A stretch of 64,000 nucleotides of DNA from Gnetum montanum (Eukaryota > Streptophyta > Gnetopsida > Gnetales > Gnetaceae). The position numbers and the translations under genes are program-made. The stretch spans positions 1-64,000 of the forward strand of contig MNCI01015631.1 in NCBI GenBank assembly GCA_015680685.1, in the 5' to 3' direction. Below, piece after piece: positions 60,285 through 64,000 of the stretch; the stretch's first letter is position 1, and each line of letters opens with the position of its first letter. The notes beneath the pieces were generated by a model. That model searched no databases, was not told the origin of the DNA, and saw only the letters and a list, made by a program, of their open reading frames with translations.

Positions 60285-61553
60285 TGTACTGCCTGAAATT
60301 ATTGGTCTCCGACTGGAAGGAAAAACAGAGGCCGTGGGATCGCAGGACGAGTACAGAAGACCCTGCCTTCGCCTGAGGGCATGCTGGAATGCAACAAAGG
60401 CAGAGTACCTTGGGTGGTCCGCACACGGATTAGACAAGGATTTCCCCACGCATACGCAAAATGCTAATACGCTGGGTTATGCGTAAACGATGTGCGAGCG
60501 TAAACAAGGTAACAGAGCAGCGTAAAGCGTAAACGGATGGAAACGAAGCGTGGGCGTAAACAGGCGTAAACAATGTGTGGGCCAAATTGACATAAAACTA
60601 TAAAAGAACTTATGCAGTGAATGTAAACAATAGTATTGCAGAGTCAAAGTACAGTGCACCGGTCTAACGTAGTCGTGTGGGAACACAAGGCAGATGAAAA
60701 GCCCCGACGTCTACAAGGATGACTTGGCTGGTCTACAGGGTGAACGGAGCATAGAGATTGTATCTGCAGCGTAGAGGGCTTCCCAGCGTAAGAACGTTTC
60801 AGCTCTTTTGCGCAGCGTAAATGTTCTCTGGTATGCTCCGGGATTTTGCCAATCGACCTGGGTGAAGTGGAAAATCGGGGTTTCTATATAGGTTGTTACG
60901 CTAGATTTGGGGTGGGTGACACGTGGCACGTTGACCGGGTGCACACAATTTACAAATGTACAATATTACAAGTGTTGGGCGTATATGCTGGGCGTATACG
61001 CTGTGGGGCGGGCGTATACGTTGAGCGTATACGCTGAATGAGGCGGGCATGTGAACTTGGGTGGAGATGCTGGACGTTGGGCGTATACATTGAAGGATGC
61101 GGGCGTATACACTGACGGATGCTGACTTGCTTCAATTCTTGCTCTTCGGTGTTGTTTTCATTCTGCCCTTGGAGATTCCGTGCCGGGCGTAAACGTTTGT
61201 CGTGCCCGTCGAGCGTATAAGTTAAGTGCGTACACCGGGCGTGCGAGTTGGAATACTTACGCTGGGCGTATACACTGTGGATTCGAGCGTCTACGCTGGC
61301 GGGCATATAGGCTATGGATTCGAGCGTCTACGCTGGCGGGCGTATACGCTGTGGATTCAAGCTTCTACGCTGGGGATGTCCTTGAGCGTAGACGTCGGGC
61401 GTATACGCTGGTGCCAGACACTTGGCGAAAATGAAGCTGTTTGACCTCCAATGTTGCAATGTGTGATGTCCACTGTAGCCATGGTTGTCTGTGGATCCCA
61501 GGGATCGATTTTTTGCTGGATAAGTACTAAGCACCGAATTTTGTGATGTTTCA
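60285..61553 (-). repeat. 3' LTR of element D
   Basis: On the plus strand from TGTACTGCCTGAAA to TGATGTTTCA, 1269 bp. The minus-strand start, TGAAACATCAC, matches the family. Dense CpG-rich repeats with a GGGCGTATACGCTG core fill 60970-61415. A TATA-like CTATATAG is at 60884-60891 on the minus strand. The U5 block is recognisable at 60400-60445. Confidence 0.8.
60970..61415 (-). repeat. GCGTATACGC palindrome array in the D LTR
   Basis: About fifteen copies of the self-complementary GCGTATACGC or one-base variants (GCGTCTACGC, GCGTAAACG), often as GGGCGTATACGCTG. They sit upstream of the TATA-like box, the usual place of LTR enhancers. The decayed LTRs of A and C carry CTATGCT/AGTGTAG at equivalent places, the expected C-to-T products. 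Confidence 0.75.
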
Positions 61554-62970
61554 TTGGCCCCTCTTTGTTGACGCTTGGAGGAATCGACCCGAGAAGCGTC
61601 GACAAAGAAGTGCAAAACACCACAAGCAACTTGATAAAGACGTTGCCCACTGCCACTTGACGAGACGTCATCGTACCGTGTTCAGTAGTACATGGGATCG
61701 AGAAACTGGAATTTGTAGCTAATAGGCGGATAGAGATCGCGGGCATTGGTGACTGCCCAAAGAATTGTGTCGTGGGCAGGGGATGTTTTGGATATGCGGC
61801 ATGCTGATCTTTGCCAATGGCCAATGTTTTAATAGACTCAGGGTTCAGACATGCAATGTGCGTCCTTGGGCGAAATAGGGCCCTCGGTTAGCTTTCAACG
61901 GAATCCTGTTGGCGAGGCCAAAGCTACGGGAGGATGTGGGACATGCTTTGGAAGAACAGGGCCCATGTTTAGTGTTCTGTGGAACCTGTTGGCGGGGAGC
62001 CAAAGCCATGCAACTGGATACTTTTTGACCATTTTAGACATGAGTACTTAGTTTTGAGACGACTGCCTTCCCGCCTGGGACTTATATGGGAAGTGCCCGG
62101 GGTCTCGATTTTTTTTTTGCTCTGCTTTTGTACTCATGCGCAGTTGCTGTGCTGTGTGTTGCAGCTGCTTTACAGTGGTACAATGTTTTAGATGTACTGG
62201 GCGTGTCGAGGGGATGCCGGGGTAAAATGTGTTGGCGAATGGATACAGAATTTTGTCGATGAATGGGGATGTACTAGTGAATGATTTGATTTAGTCCTAC
62301 CAGGTATGCTGCGAACATTGTCTTACCTTACTGCTTATGGCGAAATACATCTTTGTGCGAAACTTCTAGGTGTCATCCTGCAAACATAACGCTAAGGAGA
62401 CAAGAAAAACCATGAGCGAATAGACGAGTTTAGACTTACATGGCAGCCAATGGCGTAGAGGTGCTGAAGGAAGGTAGACATTGTGTTTAGATGACAGTAA
62501 TACTTATAAAGGCGATTGATGGCGAGCGATGCAATGAAGCTGATGAATGAGCATGGCGGCGGAGTGATGTGAACTTGCCAGTTTATAGTCTTGACAGACT
62601 ACCATGGGTTAGTTTTATGTCATAACCCGTTGGACATTGCCTGTTTAGCATCGTGACAGACGTTACATTGCCAGTTTCTAGTCTTAGCGGACTATGGAGA
62701 GGCAAGCTAGTTTATAGTCTTAGCGGACACTGCGGTATTAGTTTTAAGTCATAATCCAGGACTGTTCTGTGGTATCAGTTTACCGTCATGAATCCAAGAC
62801 TTGCTATGGTATCAGTTTACCGTCATAATTCCAGGACTTGCTGTGGTATCAGTTTATAGTGGTAATTCCAGGACTTGCTATGGTATCAGTTTATAGTGTT
62901 AATTCCAGGACTTGCTGTGGTATCAGTTTATAGTCATAATTCCAGGACTTGCACGTACCTGAGCTTGTAT
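61554..62970 (-). other. 3' UTR of element D with PPT, hairpin and minisatellite
   Basis: TTGGCCCCTCTT (61554-61565) is the reversed PPT, AAGAGGGGCCAA. The hairpin arms are 61563-61576 and 61594-61607. No gene can be supported in 61610-62570. The minisatellite at 62575-62955 has units of about 43 bp of TGGTATCAGTTTATAGTCATAATTCC type, preceded by shorter CTAGTTTATAGTCTTAGCGG units. Confidence 0.7.
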
Positions 62971-64000
62971 TCAGACGTAGAATGATTTTAGGTACAAATG
63001 ATTTGTCGAATTGGCAAACTCATTCCCTTCCATGTCGACTAGCTTGAATGCACCATTATCAAATGCTTTGATGACCACGTAAGGCCCTTCCCAGTTGGCT
63101 AAGAATTTGTCAGAATGTTCCCGAATAGCTTTGAGCACGAGGTCGCCTTCTTGGATAGGGCGCTTGTTGATGTCATGTCGATGTCACTGTCGTTGTTTCT
63201 TTTGATACCATTCGATCTGATTGAGCACGCGTATGTGTTCTTCTTCCGCCGAATCGAGGTCAATGATACGCAGATTATTATTTTGCTCGTCGTCGAGGAG
63301 TCCGGAGAGTGTGATCCTTAATGATGGTACTTGTAATTCTAAAGGTAAGATAGCTTCTGATCCGTAAACAAGACTATATGGCATTTTACCTGTTGACGTT
63401 CGGTGTGTGGTGCGGTATGCCCATAATGCGTACACTAATTGCTCGTGCCATTTTCTTTTGCTTTGGGTCAGCATTTTCTTAAGTATTGTAATGATCGTCT
63501 TATTTGTTGCTTCCGCTCGCCCATTGCTTTGAGGATACTAAGGGGAGGAAAATGAGTGTTTGATCCCCAGACTGTCGCAAAAAGTTTTTGTTTCAGCACT
63601 GCTAAATTGCGGCCCGTTGTCAGTGATGATTGTCATGGGAATCCCAAAACGGGTTATTATGTTTTCGAGGATGAAATTGCACACGTGTTTAGATGTGGTC
63701 TTTCGGAGGGGAACAACCTCAACCCACTTCGTGAAGTATTTAGTGGCGGTTATGATGAAACTGTGCCCTGTGGAAGATGAGGGTGTGATTGGTCCGATGA
63801 GGTCCAAACCCCATTTTTGGAAGGGCCACGTGATCTGCGCTGTGTGCAACTCGTTCGGTGGGACATGGATTAGGTTACTATGCTTTTGGCAAGTGTCGCA
63901 TATTCTAACCTTGGAGAGACAGTCATATTCCATATGTGGCCAATAATAGCCTAATCGTCTTATTTTCGTTGCCATGGCCTTAGGCTCAATGTGTCCTCCG
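62970..64000 (-). pseudogene. Integrase of element D, cut by the window edge
   Basis: The part seen starts in the zinc module (GGHIEPKAMATKIRRLGYYWPHMEYD...CDTCQK). The catalytic triad is complete: WGLDLIGPI (63815), TIITDNGPQF (63620) and AEATNKTI (63510). The C-terminal part carries HEQLVYALWAYRTTHR, PLELQVPSLRITL and PIQEGDLVLKAIREHSDKFLANWEGPY (63160-63060), a typical gypsy integrase tail. Only two premature stops are visible, a TAG at about 63540 and a TGA near 63185. This is the best preserved integrase in the window and the best source for family assignment. Confidence 0.85.

Larger units (their letters stand above)
60285..64000 (-). mobile_element. Tat-type element D, 3' part, least decayed copy
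   Basis: Minus-strand order from the window edge: integrase, 3' UTR with minisatellite, hairpin, PPT, 3' LTR. It keeps CpG-rich sequence, especially in the LTR, unlike A, C and T1, and integrase has only two premature stops in the part seen. It is inserted in the gag of E. The 5 bp before the LTR are CTACC, which should recur after its 5' LTR if the target duplication is intact. Confidence 0.8.

Noticed and set aside
60950-61444. Open frames on both strands of the D LTR
   Set aside because: They are produced by the GCGTATACGC repeat, which lacks stops. No protein support.
62700-62960. Regularly spaced repeats that resemble a CRISPR array
   Set aside because: Units of about 43 bp with no unique spacers, in the 3' UTR of a plant retrotransposon; the same kernel recurs in other elements. 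A minisatellite.

Overview
The window is plant nuclear DNA made almost entirely of decayed, mutually nested LTR retrotransposons. I see no convincing single-copy host gene, tRNA, rRNA, CRISPR array or bacterial feature. Most coding remnants belong to one lineage of very large Ty3/gypsy elements with the order gag, protease, RT, RNase H, second (archaeal-type) RNase H, integrase, the layout of the plant Tat lineage. Old, slowly purged, CpG-depleted nested copies suggest a large seed-plant genome, possibly a gymnosperm; species cannot be told from the sequence.

Layout, left to right. 1-1690: Copia gag remnant (-). 1700-4992: antisense-type gene remnant of an outer element F, with its upstream palindrome-rich spacer (5100-7191). 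7192-11449: element T1 (+): 5' LTR, PBS, gag, cut by element C. 11450-14985: 3' LTR and 3' UTR of C (-). 14986-32161: complete element A (-), about 17.2 kb, nested in the 3' UTR of C. 32162-34217: C resumes (integrase, second RNase H). 34218 to about 50318: element B (+), about 16 kb, lacking its 3' end, nested in C. 50320-52588: C resumes (RT N-terminus, spacer). 52589-56395: a different LTR element X (-). 56396-60284: element E (+), LTR and gag. 60285-64000: element D (-), the least decayed copy, nested in the gag of E and running off the window.

The most interesting structure is a multi-exon gene that I do not recognise. It lies antisense to the retrotransposon between protease and RT in both A (22205-25700) and B (42330-46483), with a more diverged third copy at 1700-4992. 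The copies share exon order, protein similarity and consensus GT..AG splice sites at equivalent positions. This looks like a spliced antisense cargo gene carried by a Tat-type lineage. All copies seen are broken by stops.

Other notable structures: a 2.1-kb gag duplication inside B; an exact 59-nt inverted copy bracketed by two N bases in A, probably an assembly artefact; a conserved hairpin next to the polypurine tract; LTRs full of short palindromes with a TACGCT/AGCGTA core; and minisatellites in different parts of the elements built from one shared kernel.
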